Positions 35,797 to 47,748 of a stretch of DNA of 64,000 nt are shown piece by piece. Position 1 is the first letter of the stretch, and each line of letters starts with the position of its first letter. A program made the translations under genes and the position numbers. Source of the DNA: Diplosphaera chodatii (Eukaryota > Chlorophyta > Trebouxiophyceae > Prasiolales > Stichococcaceae); assembly GCA_032358165.1 (NCBI GenBank), contig JAALGY010000034.1, positions 124,001 to 188,000 on the forward strand, given 5' to 3'. The notes under the pieces were generated by a model that ran no database searches, had not been told where the DNA came from, and saw nothing but the letters and a program-made list of their open reading frames with translations.

Positions 35797-37604
35797 GATT
35801 CGCAGGGTACCGCTGCGGGCCTGGCTGCTGCTCATCCTGTGCTTCGCGGCCTGCGGCGCGGTCTTCAGCTTCACCTACCTGCAGCACCTGGAGGTCAGTT
35901 CAGCTGTGCAGCTGCAGCCCCGCTAACACACAGGCCTCAACATTCACCGTAGGCCGTCTCCGTGGGCCCTGGAGGCTATCAAACCAGGGCCTCAGACATC
36001 ACCAGAAGCTCAGCATTCGCCAAGATGCCAGCGTGATGCGCAACCGGCGTACCACACCTGGCATGCTTCGTTTCGTCATGCAGACCATTGCGGAGGACCA
36101 CGGATTCCACCGCTACCGCCGCGCGCGCGACTGGGCTCGGGGCCGGCGGCGGCGGCACGGCAGCAGCGACGGTGACAGCAGCACATCGCCCCTGCCGCTG
36201 GCAGCAGCATCGCAGCTTGCCAACAGCAGCCGGCTGTCGGCCAACGCTGCAGACTGGCTGCACGACCGCAACGCCCGCAATGCAGCGGCGGCCGCCGCCG
36301 GCAGCAACAGCAGCGGGACCCGCGACGGCAGCGACAGCGGCCTTGCAGCCGCTGAGCACGTCAAGCTGGCGGCCGGGGGCTTCCACAAGCGGCGGCGGCA
36401 GCATGTTGGCAGTGGAGACCAGGCGAAGGGTGCGCGGCATAAGCAGCACAAGGCAGCAGCAGCAGCAGCAGCAGAAAGTGAGCAGCATCAGCAGCAGGAA
36501 GCAGCTGATGCAGCCGACAACGATGCCAGCAGTGGGGCTTTGGCTCGGCAGCGGGTGCGCAGGCGGCAAGGGGGCCAGCAGGCAGCTGATCATGTGCACA
36601 GCACCGGTGATGTGAGCGGCGGCGGCGGCGGCGGCGGCGGCGATGGGGTAGCAGGCGGCGGCGGCGGCAGTGGCAGTGGCTCAGACGGCGCTCGACATGC
36701 AGGCAGCGGCGGCAGCGCGGTTGCAGGTGACGGCGCTGCTGCCGACGGTGCCAGCAGCGCTGGCGGTGACAGCGATGGCAGCTCCCGGGGCAGGACGCAG
36801 GGCCGCCACGGCGATCCCGCAAGGTGCCGCAAGACACCACACCATGGCAGCGGCCCTCTGCCACGCCACACTGCACCAGGCACCGAGCAACCTGGCATGA
36901 TCGTGTAACAAGCATGCTTGTGTGTGTATCATGAGACCTGGTCGGGAGGTGACATCCTGTGTGTACTCAGAGATGACACTGTCACAGGTGACTGTGACCA
37001 GGGGGCCGGCTGCCACCCTGCAGGTGCGGCCGTGGCATACCGCACGGCCAGGAGAACCGCTTCTGCTGCAGCGGCGCCTTCACCTGCGGCAGCGGCAACG
37101 CCACAAATGACGGCAGCAGCAGGGTTGGCAGCGGCAGCGGCGATAAAGGCAGTAGGGTGACAATCGACTGCGCCCGGGTGAACGACAACTACCCGGACTG
37201 CCGCGACGGCAGCGATGAGCCCGGCACCTCTGCAGCCAGCCACCTGGTGAGCAGGCGGTCCACCGAAAATATCTTCTTGCAAGCAGAGCACTGAGCTGTG
37301 CCTCCTTTAGTGTCCGCTTGAAATCTTCCATACTGCCTCAGGTCGGCGCCTTCGCTATTTTGCGCACTGCTGCGGTTTGCTGCTCGTCACATGGGTGCCT
37401 GGGCATCAAGGGTGTATCTGCTGACAGGAAATTCACCTGCAGCAGGGTGCGCACTTCACGTGTCACGATGGCAAGACGATCCCGACGTCCTTCGTGGACG
37501 ACGGCATCTGCGACTGCTGCGACGGGGCAGACGAGCGACCGCCGACGCCCCGGTGCCGAAATCGCTGTGCGGCGCGGGTCGATGAAGAGTTGGCATACAT
37601 ATAG
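35797..37604 (+). CDS. Membrane-anchored protein with glucosidase II beta-like (PRKCSH N-terminal) cysteine domain; first exon unresolved
   Basis: Exons 35797-35893, 36084-36823, 37024-37246, 37446-37604; phases agree, about 406 residues, but the first exon enters in phase 2 with no in-frame ATG, so an upstream exon is missing. Exon 1 here is a signal anchor (PLRAWLLLILCFAACGAVFSF). Exon 2 is a long Ala/Gly/His/Ser low-complexity stem with Lys/Arg patches and a poly-Gly run. Exons 3-4 carry paired LDL-A-like calcium modules: CGRGIPHGQENRFCC, IDCARVNDNYPDCRDGSDEPGTS, then FTCHDGKTIPTSFVDDGICDCCDGADE. That pairing is typical of the glucosidase II beta subunit N-terminus, which binds the alpha subunit in ER glycan trimming. 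The protein stops soon after at TAG 37602 and lacks the mannose-6-phosphate receptor homology domain of true glucosidase II beta, so it is a relative, not an ortholog. Confidence 0.7.
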
Positions 37605-38481
37605 AGGCGGCCACCGAAAGAGGATGCTGGAGGACCTCGTATGGCGTGCATCTTCGCCATTGGGCGATATTTCTATGTGTTGGAGCAGTGTGATGAGCAG
37701 CCAGGCACGGGAACGAATCTTAATTCAACATTTGGGCTTTTGGCAGCGTTGCCGGTCATCATCAACATTCACAGCGGTTGAGCAAAGGTCCCGTGCACCA
37801 CTCATCAGTGAGGTACCCCTTGGTCGCCATGTGGTTGCACTCATTTTTCCAGCAGTGTTACACAGGATGTTCACGCCACAACTATAGATGCGGCATCAGG
37901 ATACGACACACCATCACAGCAGCCCACCCAGCCTCAAACAGCAAAACTAACTCGTTGCAACGCGTGCATCATGTCGGAACGTCAGACTGTCGAACCAGAC
38001 CGCACCCAAGCGTAGAGCACACATGTAACATGCAGGTACCATCTGAGAGCTTGTGCAGGACTGTTGCCCACAAAGGTGAGCAATGTGCACAAGCTAGACT
38101 GTTGACTATGACACTGTGCAGAAAACCCAGGTCAGGTCTGTAACGTAGCAAAATCAGCTGAGCAGTAAGACTTGAGGTGCTGTGTTAACATCGGAGCCCC
38201 GCCTGCCGATGACGGCATCTGAGCACGAAACTGGGACTTGTGCCTAGACTAGAGCGCTCCTGCAGTGAAACCTTCCCTCTCCCAACGTCCAAAACGTTCC
38301 CCGGAAGTACGTGGTGATGTGGCAGGGAGAGCCCCCGCCACCCCATCTGTCCCCGCTGTCTGCCGTGCATCCAAAAGGGCGTCACTGCAGTCTCTCCGTT
38401 GTGTTTGCGGCATGGTGTTCTCAGATGCATTGTCCTTTCCAGCAGCTGCCACGCAACAGCGCTGCCGCCACGGGGCCACAC
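37605..38481. other. Intergenic between convergent genes
   Basis: Between the PRKCSH-like gene and the kinase gene, tail to tail. TGTAA at about 38026. No exon supported. Confidence 0.35.
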
Positions 38482-41400
38482 TCAGGCGGCCGCGTGCATC
38501 AGGCGCAGGCGCGCGATCGCGTGCTCCAGGTCGGCGAACGTCGGCCTCTCTGCAGGGTCCGCCGACATGCAGGCGTTGGCCAGCACCTGCAGCAGGGGGA
38601 GTAGGGAAGGTACTGAGCAAGGCTTCCTTATGGCCGGTTGCTGATGCAGGGTGTGCAAAGTGAACACAGGGAGAGAAACAGCCAGCAACATGTATCGCGC
38701 TGCAGCCTGTAGAGCCAGTTTCGCCAAATGAGGTTGAGGGCAGTGCTGCAGAGATCGCAGGTGACGCACCGCAAACTCGGGCGGGGTGTCCTCGGGGAAG
38801 ACGGGAGTCCGCCCCTTGATGGTGACCGCCATGATGACCTGCACAGGGACATGATATGCAGTGAGTAAAACTGTTGAGTAAAACTGTTGATCTGGCTGCT
38901 GTGACACTGCCACATACACGCTGGAAAACGCAGTTGAGCATGGCGCCGCTGTTTGGAGCTGCACCAGCAGGACGGCTGCACTTGGCAGCAACGTCATGGC
39001 TTGTGCGCGCATGCTGCCGAACACACGGCTGGGAGCTCTTTGCTGGACGCTCAGCACGTACCTGTGCCGAGGACAGGCCGGCCCAGGCGCGCGTCCCGCA
39101 GTACATCTCCCACAGCAGCACGCCGAACGAGTACACATCCTGCAGGTGACAAAGACCACATCTGGGGACTCAGTCGAGGAACATCCTGAAGGTTGGGTCC
39201 AGCAGTTACCCGCCCTGTACTGCGCTACGAGCATGTGCGCATCGAATGAGGAGGCGCAAACAAGCAGCATGCTTGCAGTGCGACTACCATGCAAGTGCGG
39301 ATGTGACCAGCAGCACAAAGTGGGAGTGACGGTTCCTTCACCAACTGAGCGGGTGCATGGCCCACACGCACAGTCTTTTGTGAGCCATCACTTCCACCTC
39401 CGCATGATGGCACATGACAGTGTGGGTCAGCTACAGCCTAGCCTGTACCAGCTTCGCAGCAGCTCTTCGGCGAGCCCTAGCCTCAATAGTCTCTGCTGTG
39501 CTAAGCCAAAGCGCCTAGGGGCTGCATGCTACCATGAAGCAACTGTTTTGTAGAGTGGGGATGTGCAGGGAGACTAGGAATGCGCACCACGGCGGGGGAC
39601 AGGTCGCCGCCGGTCAGCAGCTCAGGCGGCATGTGGGTCACGGTGCCGTAGGTGTCGGTGTTGATGCGCCCCTGCAGCGCGATCAGCCGCGCCAGGCCGA
39701 AGTCCGACACCTGCCAGTTGCGAACCATCCAACATCAGAACAGGTGTTGACGTTTCACACGAGCCACCTGTGTGGCAAAGGTTTGTTGCATGCGTGCGCT
39801 GTGCAGCGTCAAGTAAGCATGCAGCCGCTGCGCCACGCGTGTGGCCTGGCGCCAGATGGAGAGCCAGCATCATCCATGTTATCTCGCTCAGGAAAAATAA
39901 TCTCCTCAAGAGTGTCTGAATTTCTGATGGAAATAACGTAGAATGAGCAACATGATCCTGACAACCAGTGCGTCGGCAACAGTGAAAGGTTGCATTTTGT
40001 AGACACGTGCAGCAATCGTCCAGCAACTGGGAGCCGTGGACAAGCACCTCCAGCAACAAAGCAAAGCCACATGTTTGCTGGCGAGCAGCTTGCGCCACAG
40101 CTTCTGCTGCCAGATAGACAGCTGCACGTGTCCTTAGTGCATTTGCTTCAAGAGCCCCAACACCTAACTTGCCGTGCAGAGCTTCCATAGCAGGCACATC
40201 AAGCAGAACTTGCCTTGCAGGTGAAGCCGTGGGGCGGCGCGGCGGCGCTGCACAGCAGCACGTTGCCGCCGGCCAGGTCCCCGTGCACCACGCCCCGCCC
40301 GTGCAGGTACGCCATGGCGGCCGCGATGTCCGCCGCCGCCGCCAGCACCACCGGTAGCGCCGGCGGGCCGTCGCGCGTCGCCCGCCGCGCCCGGAAGCAG
40401 CCCTTGTCCACCGCCGCCTGTGGAAAGCAGGCACCAAGCTCAAGGGCTGATCACGACCGTGCTGACAGGAAGGGGCGACACCACCACAGCGGGAGGCACA
40501 GCAGACAGGGGCTAGAGGGTCACACGTCAAAGTCCATTTGGTTCCGCTTTACGCAGCCGTCTACTGGAACCATCTGCAGCAGGTACAGGAAACGATTTAA
40601 AGCTGTGTGGGGATGTGTAGGCCAGTCACCTGCAGGGTGCCCAGGTCGCAGTACTCCAGCAGCAGCCAGGTCTCGATGTCCGCGTCGGAGGCATCGCTGC
40701 TGACAGACGCCAGGCTGCTGCAGGTGGATGCAGCGCCCATGCCGCTGCCGCTGCCGGCGCTGCTCCTGGTGCTCCCGGCCGCCAGCTGCTGCAGCAGCCG
40801 CGCGGCGGCTACGCGCTCGGCGGCGACCTTGAGCTGCCGGGCCGTGACGTCGGCCGCAAAGCTCGCCGGCGGACTATCGGCGGCGGGGGCATCAGCGGAC
40901 GCAGGGAAATCGGCGGACGCAGTGGGGGCGGTGGCCGGCGCTCCGGCTGCGCTGGCGAGCGCATCGTCCATGCTGGTGCGCGCGCTGTCGTCCCGCATGC
41001 CGAGCACCGCCGAACGGGCGGCGGCGAATGCAGACAGGTTTGGCGGCGGCAGGGTTGCATCGGCTGTGCCACCTGCACATGGGCACAGACTCCAGCCGTC
41101 CGCAAGCCATTGCCTGTGCAGAGTGATTTGGTTGCATGGAAGGTAAACCCTAAGGGTCCCACCTGGCGTGCCCTGTGCGGGGCTGGCGATGCCGGACCCT
41201 GGGGCGCTGGCGTTTGCCTTGGCGGTGTTGGCGGCGGCGAAGGGCGACTGGAAGGACGGCCTGTGAGGCAGCATCATGCATGGTGTCAGCACCCTCGAAG
41301 CTGCCGTCAACAGGCTAGCGGCTGTCGCCAGACTTTCTGCTGGGAGCTGCTGTCAGGTGTCACAAACTCGGCACAGGGACAGGCCTGGTATGAAAGCGAA

Positions 41401-44400
41401 GCACACTGGCGAATGCTGTTGCGGCTGAAAGCACCACACCATGCAGTGGGCAAAAGGACAGCGGGAAATCTGGGCGCAATTTTGCAGAATACATAGTCTG
41501 AGGCTCACTTGCGGGTGCCGGGTGCTGATGCCACCTTCTGCTGCTTCGCGGCGTTGGCGGCGGCAAAGGGGTTGACAAACGCCGGCGGCGGCGCCCTGCG
41601 CGGCTTCTTCCCCCTGCCCGCGCCCTCGCTCCCGGCCACCAGCTGCCCGCCACTTCCGGCACTTCCTGCTGCCAGCTCGCCGCTGGCGCCGGGGGACATC
41701 GCCACAGGGCTGCCGGGTGCTGTGCTGCCGGCTGCGCTGCTGCCTGTGAGCTGCGGTGGTGACATATCAGCAAATGCCGAGGTGCTGTGCTCCGATACTG
41801 TTGTCATGCTGGGGACGCTGGGGCTGTGGCCGCCTGCGGGTGAACTCATGTGGTTTCTATGTGTTTCAGGGGAAGCAACACAATCCTCGCTCGCCCCACA
41901 CACTCAGATCCACCAATGTTACATTTGACCCTGCCAGACATCGGATGGTCGACTTCATGCACGACTTCATGCAGAACGACTTCATGCAGAAGCCTGAGAC
42001 ACTTCGTCAAGCCGTCAACAGGGATGAGACAACTTCAAAAGAGGCACCGCTCAGACTTCACAGCTGAACATGGCATATGAGCTTCAGCAGCTGCCCGCAC
42101 CGTGCGCCATGATGGTGCAGTGGCGGAAGGCGCGCACGATGTTAGGGTGGGACAGCTTGCTGCTGGCGATCGCCTCCACGGACTTGACCACATCCGGGTA
42201 CGCGGTCTTGCCGCCACCCAGCGGCCCGCAGATCTGCAAACACATTGGAAACATGTACGTCAGATGCGGTTTTCAGAAGGAATCTGAAATCCTATTCACA
42301 GCTCACGAGGTGTATGGATGGTTTTCATAGGCAGGCATGGCACCCAACCACGACTTGCAGCATGTTGGCCGGTGATAGAGACTGCACTTCGGTTGGGCCA
42401 AAGCAGCTCAGGTCGTGCAGTGAGCAATCAACCAGACATAACCGAGTCGAGTTTGTCGTAGCACCACAATTTGCACAGGACATGGCATGATTGCCACCCC
42501 CAAACCCTGAGCCGCACCTTCACAGCAACCGTCTTGTCCTGCCAGTGGCCGCGGTACACCCGCCCAAAGGACCCGCGGCCGACCAGCGGCCCCAGCTCCA
42601 GGCCCTCGAAGGGCACCGCCTCCGGCACCAGCACGCCCAACGCACCCCGGTGCAGCAGCGCCTGCGGGGGTAAGATTACTATGTTCATTTGTCCGATGCT
42701 TTGTCTACAAAACTTCGTTTTTAATAGCAATAAGAAACAAACATGAATGATTGAATGATGCAAAAATAACAAAAGCTTCGCCTTAGTTGGAGAAAACCAC
42801 AGGCTTTGAGATGATGCACTGTGGCTAGCCGAAAGGGGACATGGCCACATGTCGTTGACCCTTTGTAGCGAGACCAGGCGCAGCACAACAGCCACTTGCA
42901 AAGAGCATGTCGGCGGCAGAGCACAACGCCTGCGCCGTTCACGTTTCGATGCCATGTGCTGTCCAGGCGCTTTCAGGGCGCTGTCAGGGCGCTGAAAGCT
43001 GGCCAGCGACGAGGCGCATGAGAAGTGTAAACCTCATGATACTCCAGTGCTTTGTCATTAGATGTCACACGCACCGAGGGCGCTGTCAGGGCGCTGAAGC
43101 TGGCGAGCGAGGAGGCGCGCGACGATGGGTGGGAGCTCATCTCGCCGGAGGCCTGCGGCGCCGCCGCCAGGATCGCAAAGTAGAACTGGCCAGACCCGGG
43201 GGCGGCCGCGTCAGACTTGACCTGAACACGGCGGCAGACACTGGGTTCAGCTGAGCACGTGCAAGGTGGGAGGCGTCCAGACATGTGTCCAAGACAGAGC
43301 AGCAGGCTGCTGACCAGATGCACTTGCACTGAGGACGGTTAAGAGGCTTGAATACCAAACAGCCATTCACGGCGTTCAAATGAAGCCAGCACCTGCGCAG
43401 GGATGCCGATGGGCAGCGTGTGCTCGTCCAGCGCGTCGCGACCAGCGGGCCTGCAAGGAATGGGGCCGGGCGTGAAGCAAGGTACACACTTGCCAGGCAA
43501 AACAAGTCCTTACTGTGCACGAATTCTGCGCGCGCAGATACCATGCACGCACCATGCCGTACACAGCACCGAGGTGCATCCTGATATACTGTCCAGGGAC
43601 TGCATCGAGCCGGCCGCTGTCAGGCATTCAGCGCAGCAGGCAGGTCAGAGGGCGGCCACCTGGAGACAGCCCTGTCGCACCTGAAGCGCAGCGAGAAGGC
43701 GCCGAGCTCGGGGCGCCCCGCGATGGTGAGCCCCGTCAGCATGAACTCGCGGCGGTGCCCCGCCATCACGGCACACGCGGTGGCCCAGGACTCGGCGCCG
43801 GGCCCCCCTGGAGCGCAGCCGCCGGGCGGGCACAGCAGCCGCCACAGCGGCGCCGCCCGCGCTGCCCCCATCGTGATGCCCGTCGCCTGGAGGACGAAAG
43901 TAGCACTCCTTTCCGTAGAGAACTCTCAAAGTACACCACAACATGCCAGCGCCCTGAGCTGGAAGTCCATTCACTCCGATGTGCATTGCAGCAAACGCAA
44001 CAGTGCCTGGTGCCATGCAAGGGCATGCAGCGGAGGCTTCCACCGGGTCAGCAGCTGCACATGATACCAAGGCTTGAGAAAACCAGGGTAGCAGCGTTCA
44101 AGGGGCACACCTTACCATGGTGAAGGCGCTGAAGCCGTGCAAGGCATGCCACTCCGGCGCTGCAGTGCGGCGGACTACACATAGCAGGGACTAGGGCTCA
44201 GGGGGTGGACCCTACCTTGGTGAAGGCGCTGGAGCAGTGGAGCGCGCGCCACTCGGGGCCCGCCGTGTCCACGAAGGCGACGCCCGAGTCGAAGCACTCC
44301 AGGGCGCGCGCCATGAAGGTCTCGGCGCGCGTCCGCCGCGCCCTGTCGACGATGTCCCGTTCCAGCTCGCGCACCACAACCTCAGACCTGCGGAGTCCGG

Positions 44401-47400
44401 TGACTCAGGTGTGACCTTGATGTACACTACGAGGTGAAACTGCAGTTACCCATTGTCAGGGGCAGCTTTTCGCCAGCTTCTGCCACGACAGATGCGCTTT
44501 ACAACCTGACTCACATCTGCCGGGTTGAATATGCAGGGTGTCCACACAACAGGTGTGCCTGCAGTTCACAGGCATGTAGGCGGCGTGGCCACATGCAGCA
44601 TGCTTGCAGGCGCCCAGCAGCCAGGCTAAGGATGACCCAGGACCAGGATGCAGTTACTCCGCACAGCGTGCATGCAGCCAACAAGTGCCAGAGGCAGAGG
44701 TGCGGCAGAGGTGCTTGTACCACTATCAAGCCACTGGTGCATACCAGCCAGCAGCCTGGCAGGCCGTCAAGCTGCTCTGCCGCATGCGCTACACTGCACA
44801 AGCAATATTGCGCTGGTCACAGTCGACAGGAGACGCAGGTCGACAGGCGAAGAAAAAGCTCACAGGTTGGCCAGGATGAGCAGCTGCTCGGCGGCGAAGG
44901 TGCGCGGCTTGGAGTCCACGAAGCACAGGGTGCCCAGGCGGGCGCCGCCCGACCCCAGCAGCGGCGCGCCGCAGTAGAAGCGCACGCCCAGGCCGTTGGC
45001 CACCTCGTTGTCCGTGAACCTGCAACCAGCGGTTGATGGTGTTGTTGCACCGCTGTTGTTCGTCGGGCCCACCAGTGCGCCGCAGCCACAGTGCACGCGC
45101 AAACCGTTGGCGACCCGATTGCCTGTGAGTCTGCGCCAGGTGCATCACATATGTGCAGGCACTGTGCTGCTATAGCATCAGATCGTGCTGCAGCAGCAGC
45201 AGCCACCCATATGTGCAGATGGTTGGATGCAAGCCTCGTGTTGTCCAGATCGTGCATACTGGCAGGCTTGCCCGTGAGCAGGCAAGCCTGCAGACAGCAC
45301 GGCACAGGCAGCACGAGGGCGAACACAGTCGCAAGCTCGCATTGCTCTTTGCTGATCAGCAGCAAAGCTGACGGAAATGGAGGAGGAGTCCGTCTGTGCA
45401 CAAGGGCAATCCAGCTGCACAGCAGGTGCCATGAGAGGCGCACCTGGCGTCCTGCTGGGTGTCCTCCACCAGCAGGATCTCCGGCTCGGGCGGCAGCATG
45501 CTCCACGCGCACTGCAGCAGACGCAACCTCATTCGCAACAGCTTACCGCTTGCATGCACCAAGTATGTGCTGGTCCATGGGCAAGATACCAGCTGCCAGC
45601 TGTTCAACCACCACAGGAGACCAACACCTGCAACCTGTACCGGGCACAAGGGCATACAGCAGAGCTGCATATGCGAGGAGCTACATGGTGAGGTCTGGCA
45701 TGCAGAGATTAGAACAAGAGCGCAGCCAACACGGCACAACAGCGTAGAGGATCTCACGAAGGACCAGCGCCAGGGGAAGTCGCCCCGCTGGAAGCCCTTC
45801 GAGTTCCTGTGCACACCAAGACAGCGTTTCAACAAGTTTATCGGGTGACAGGACAGATATCTGACAGCACAGGAGTTCACCCAGCGGTCAGGCCTGCGCT
45901 GCCCGGCTGCTGGACAACTACATCTGGCAGCAGCAGCGGCTGCAGGCTGCTGCAAGAGGAGGGCGCATCCGGCAGCCGGGCACTTTGCAAGTTGCCGGCA
46001 TCACCTGCATGACGTGTCCTAGTTCCTGATCTGCGCCCGCACCTGACATAGATGCGGTGGTCGCCAAAGATGGCGATCAGCACGTTTTCCACGCGGAACA
46101 CCTGGCACAGCAGGTCCAACACGTGCTGCACATTGGGATCCGGCTCCGACGGGCCTGCAGGCGCAAGAATGTGGTCAGCACAGGACTCTAATGTGCACAA
46201 ATGGATGACGCAACACGAGCTATGCTCAGGTGTGAAGCAGGCGCGCCGGCAAGCATGCGCAGCGCGCCCTGTGCATCCAGGCTGTGACACGACGGCTGGT
46301 GCAAACATGCCTCGACTTCCTGCGCGCGTGCAGCAGCACGTGACTGCAGCACCGTGCAGCTCCACAGGAACCGCAGCCTCAGAGGGCGGCGCCTGACCGC
46401 GGGTTTCAGATCGGACCAGCAGGAGGTCCCAAACCCTAAACCCTAAACCCACTCACTGGGGCCATAGCGCACTCAAACCCTAAACCTGCAGCCACCTTCA
46501 ATGGGGCCGTAGCGCGCCATTTCCGCAACCCGCCCCGCGTCGCAGGGCGGCACCGGCGGCCCCCGCGCGAAGGTGTCGTAGGGCCTGCCCGCCAGGTCCG
46601 CCGCCTGCAGCGACTCCAGCTCTCCCGGCAGCACCACGCCGGGCTGCAGGCGGACAGTGCCGGCACGTCAATGGTGTGCAGGCTCAGCGAGAAGCCATCA
46701 GGGTAGGAAAGGCTGCGCAGCATGGCAGCATGCTGCAAACACCAGGGATGCATGACACCCGGGGCCGGCTGCTGCTCCCCCTGTGCCGACATGTCAGGCA
46801 CGGCAGCATGACGCTGGGCGACAAGCAGGAAGGGCGCTCACGATGTGCTCGACTTGCTCCGGGGTGGACGCGAGCGCGGTTGTGCTGTCTGCAACCCGCA
46901 GCGTCGCAGGCTGCTGCGGCCCCTGGCTCAGGTCCTGCACAGGTGCAGGCTCATGTGTTTACTGTAGTATGAGACAGGCATCGGCATGTGACTCGAGGCC
47001 TTACACCTGTTGATCGTGTGTGCACATCTGCCGGCACAGCTCCATGCAAGGCGCCACAGAGAAAGATGCAGCAGCTGAGGTGTCATGCTCGGCGACATTG
47101 TCAGCTGTGCGGAGACACGACCGATCCCCAGCTGCTGAGGCAGCGGGCCTGAGGCGCTCAATCTGAGGCCCGCACCTGGTCCGGGCTGATGCAGTTGTCG
47201 GCGAAGCAGGTGGCGGCGGCGCTGGCCAGGTCGTGTGCGACCTCGGCAGGGTGGCCGCCGCCGCAGCAGCCGCCGCTGTTGTTGTTGGCTGCCGTTGTCG
47301 CTGCTGCATTCTTACCAGGTGCGCCCGCCAGAGCCGGGTTGGCGATGCCGGCGATGGCGGTGAAGGGGGAGCGGGCGTCCGCAAAGGGGCTGGTCGCCGC

Positions 47401-47748
47401 TGCAGGGGGGGCGCGGTGCCGCGACTGCCCGGAGCTCCAGCTGCCCGAGCTGCCGCTGTACAGGCTGGTGGCGACGCTGCTGGAGACGGACGCAGCGCTC
47501 ACCGCTGCGGGGCCTCTAACAGCGCCTGCCGTGCTGCCAGCCGTGCTCTCGCTGGCACTGGAGGGCGCCAGCTGCTGCTGCTGCGCCTTCCAGCTTGCCA
47601 GGACATCTGCTTTGTGGCGGCCGTCGGCCGAGTCGCAGTCTATGGATGTTGTGTCGCTTCGGTGCCGGACCGGCTTGCTGGCGTCATCATGCTGCTGCGC
47701 CACATGCGCGGTGGCATACCCCGAGATTGGAACTGCTGAGTCACCGCC
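38482..47748 (-). CDS. GAF-domain protein kinase of the TKL (tyrosine-kinase-like) class; 5' end unresolved
   Basis: Exons on the minus strand: 47748-47176, 46934-46842, 46643-46496, 46154-46043, 45806-45758, 45511-45444, 45019-44864, 44387-44216, 43886-43681, 43450-43393, 43221-43075, 42661-42518, 42233-42101, 41833-41509, 41260-41163, 41072-40630, 40417-40214, 39710-39588, 39139-39062, 38838-38770, 38586-38482. Phases agree: 1167 residues, no start Met in the first exon. Ser/Ala-rich N-terminus; GAF domain (LDLLCQVFRVENVLIAIFGD, DFPWRWSF, ILLVEDTQQDARFTDN, LGTLCFVDSKPRTF); a PAS-like stretch (ALECFDSGVAFVDTAG); kinase domain with GRGSFG, VAVK, HPNIV, LLLEYCDLGTL, HGDLAGGNVLL, SDFGLAR, DVYSFGVLLWEM and RPTF. 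HGD replaces HRD; the catalytic Asp remains. About 290 low-complexity residues separate HPNIV from the hinge. The intron after 40214 starts with GCAAGT. Presumably a sensor kinase; ligand unknown. Confidence 0.85.
42700..42790. other. AT-rich tract in kinase intron
   Basis: A/T-rich stretch upstream (on the minus strand) of the kinase glycine-loop exon, milder than the islands near 18.9 and 33.6 kb. Confidence 0.4.
42955..43016 (-). repeat. Decayed copy of kinase-gene exon end (43075) in the next intron
   Basis: The block GGGCGCTGTCAGGGCGCTGA near 42976-42995 repeats the same block at about 43078-43097, 102 bp apart, with matching flanks GCTGGC(C)AGCGA. Confidence 0.85.
44110..44150 (-). repeat. 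Decayed copy of PAS-like exon end with donor
   Basis: Minus-strand AGCGCCTTCACCATG then GTAAGG mirrors AGCGCCTTCACCAAG then GTAGGG at 44216; period about 101 bp. The copy retains a good donor. Confidence 0.85.
45066..45132 (-). repeat. Decayed copy of GAF exon start upstream of the real acceptor
   Basis: Plus-strand GCGCCGCAG ... CCGTTGGC(G/C)ACC occurs at 45077-45115 and in the exon at 44967-45005, about 110 bp apart. Confidence 0.8.
46431..46486 (+). repeat. CCCTAAA-type tract plus decayed exon end in kinase intron
   Basis: Nearly three CCCTAAA units at 46431-46450 and almost two at 46475-46486, flanking CTGGGGCCATAGCGCAC. That middle block resembles the real exon end ATGGGGCCGTAGCGCGC at 46501, 46 bp away. 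Confidence 0.85.

Noticed and set aside
35616..36083. Treating the 430-codon plus-strand ORF as one uninterrupted gene from 35616
   Set aside because: The part before 36084 has intron-like sequence and a splice acceptor ATGCAG at 36083; the anchor exon 35797-35893 in another frame joins 36084 in phase, and a donor at 36823 joins the cysteine-module exon.
46431..46486. Chromosome end or true telomere
   Set aside because: Only two to three CCCTAAA units, interrupted and inside an intron of an intact gene.
46650..46742. Minus-strand ORF MLRSLSYPDGFSLSLHTID as a kinase-gene exon
   Set aside because: It is out of frame with the following exon and only about 24 nt could be an intron; direct joining of 46842 to 46643 keeps phase. 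It may be an older exon relic.
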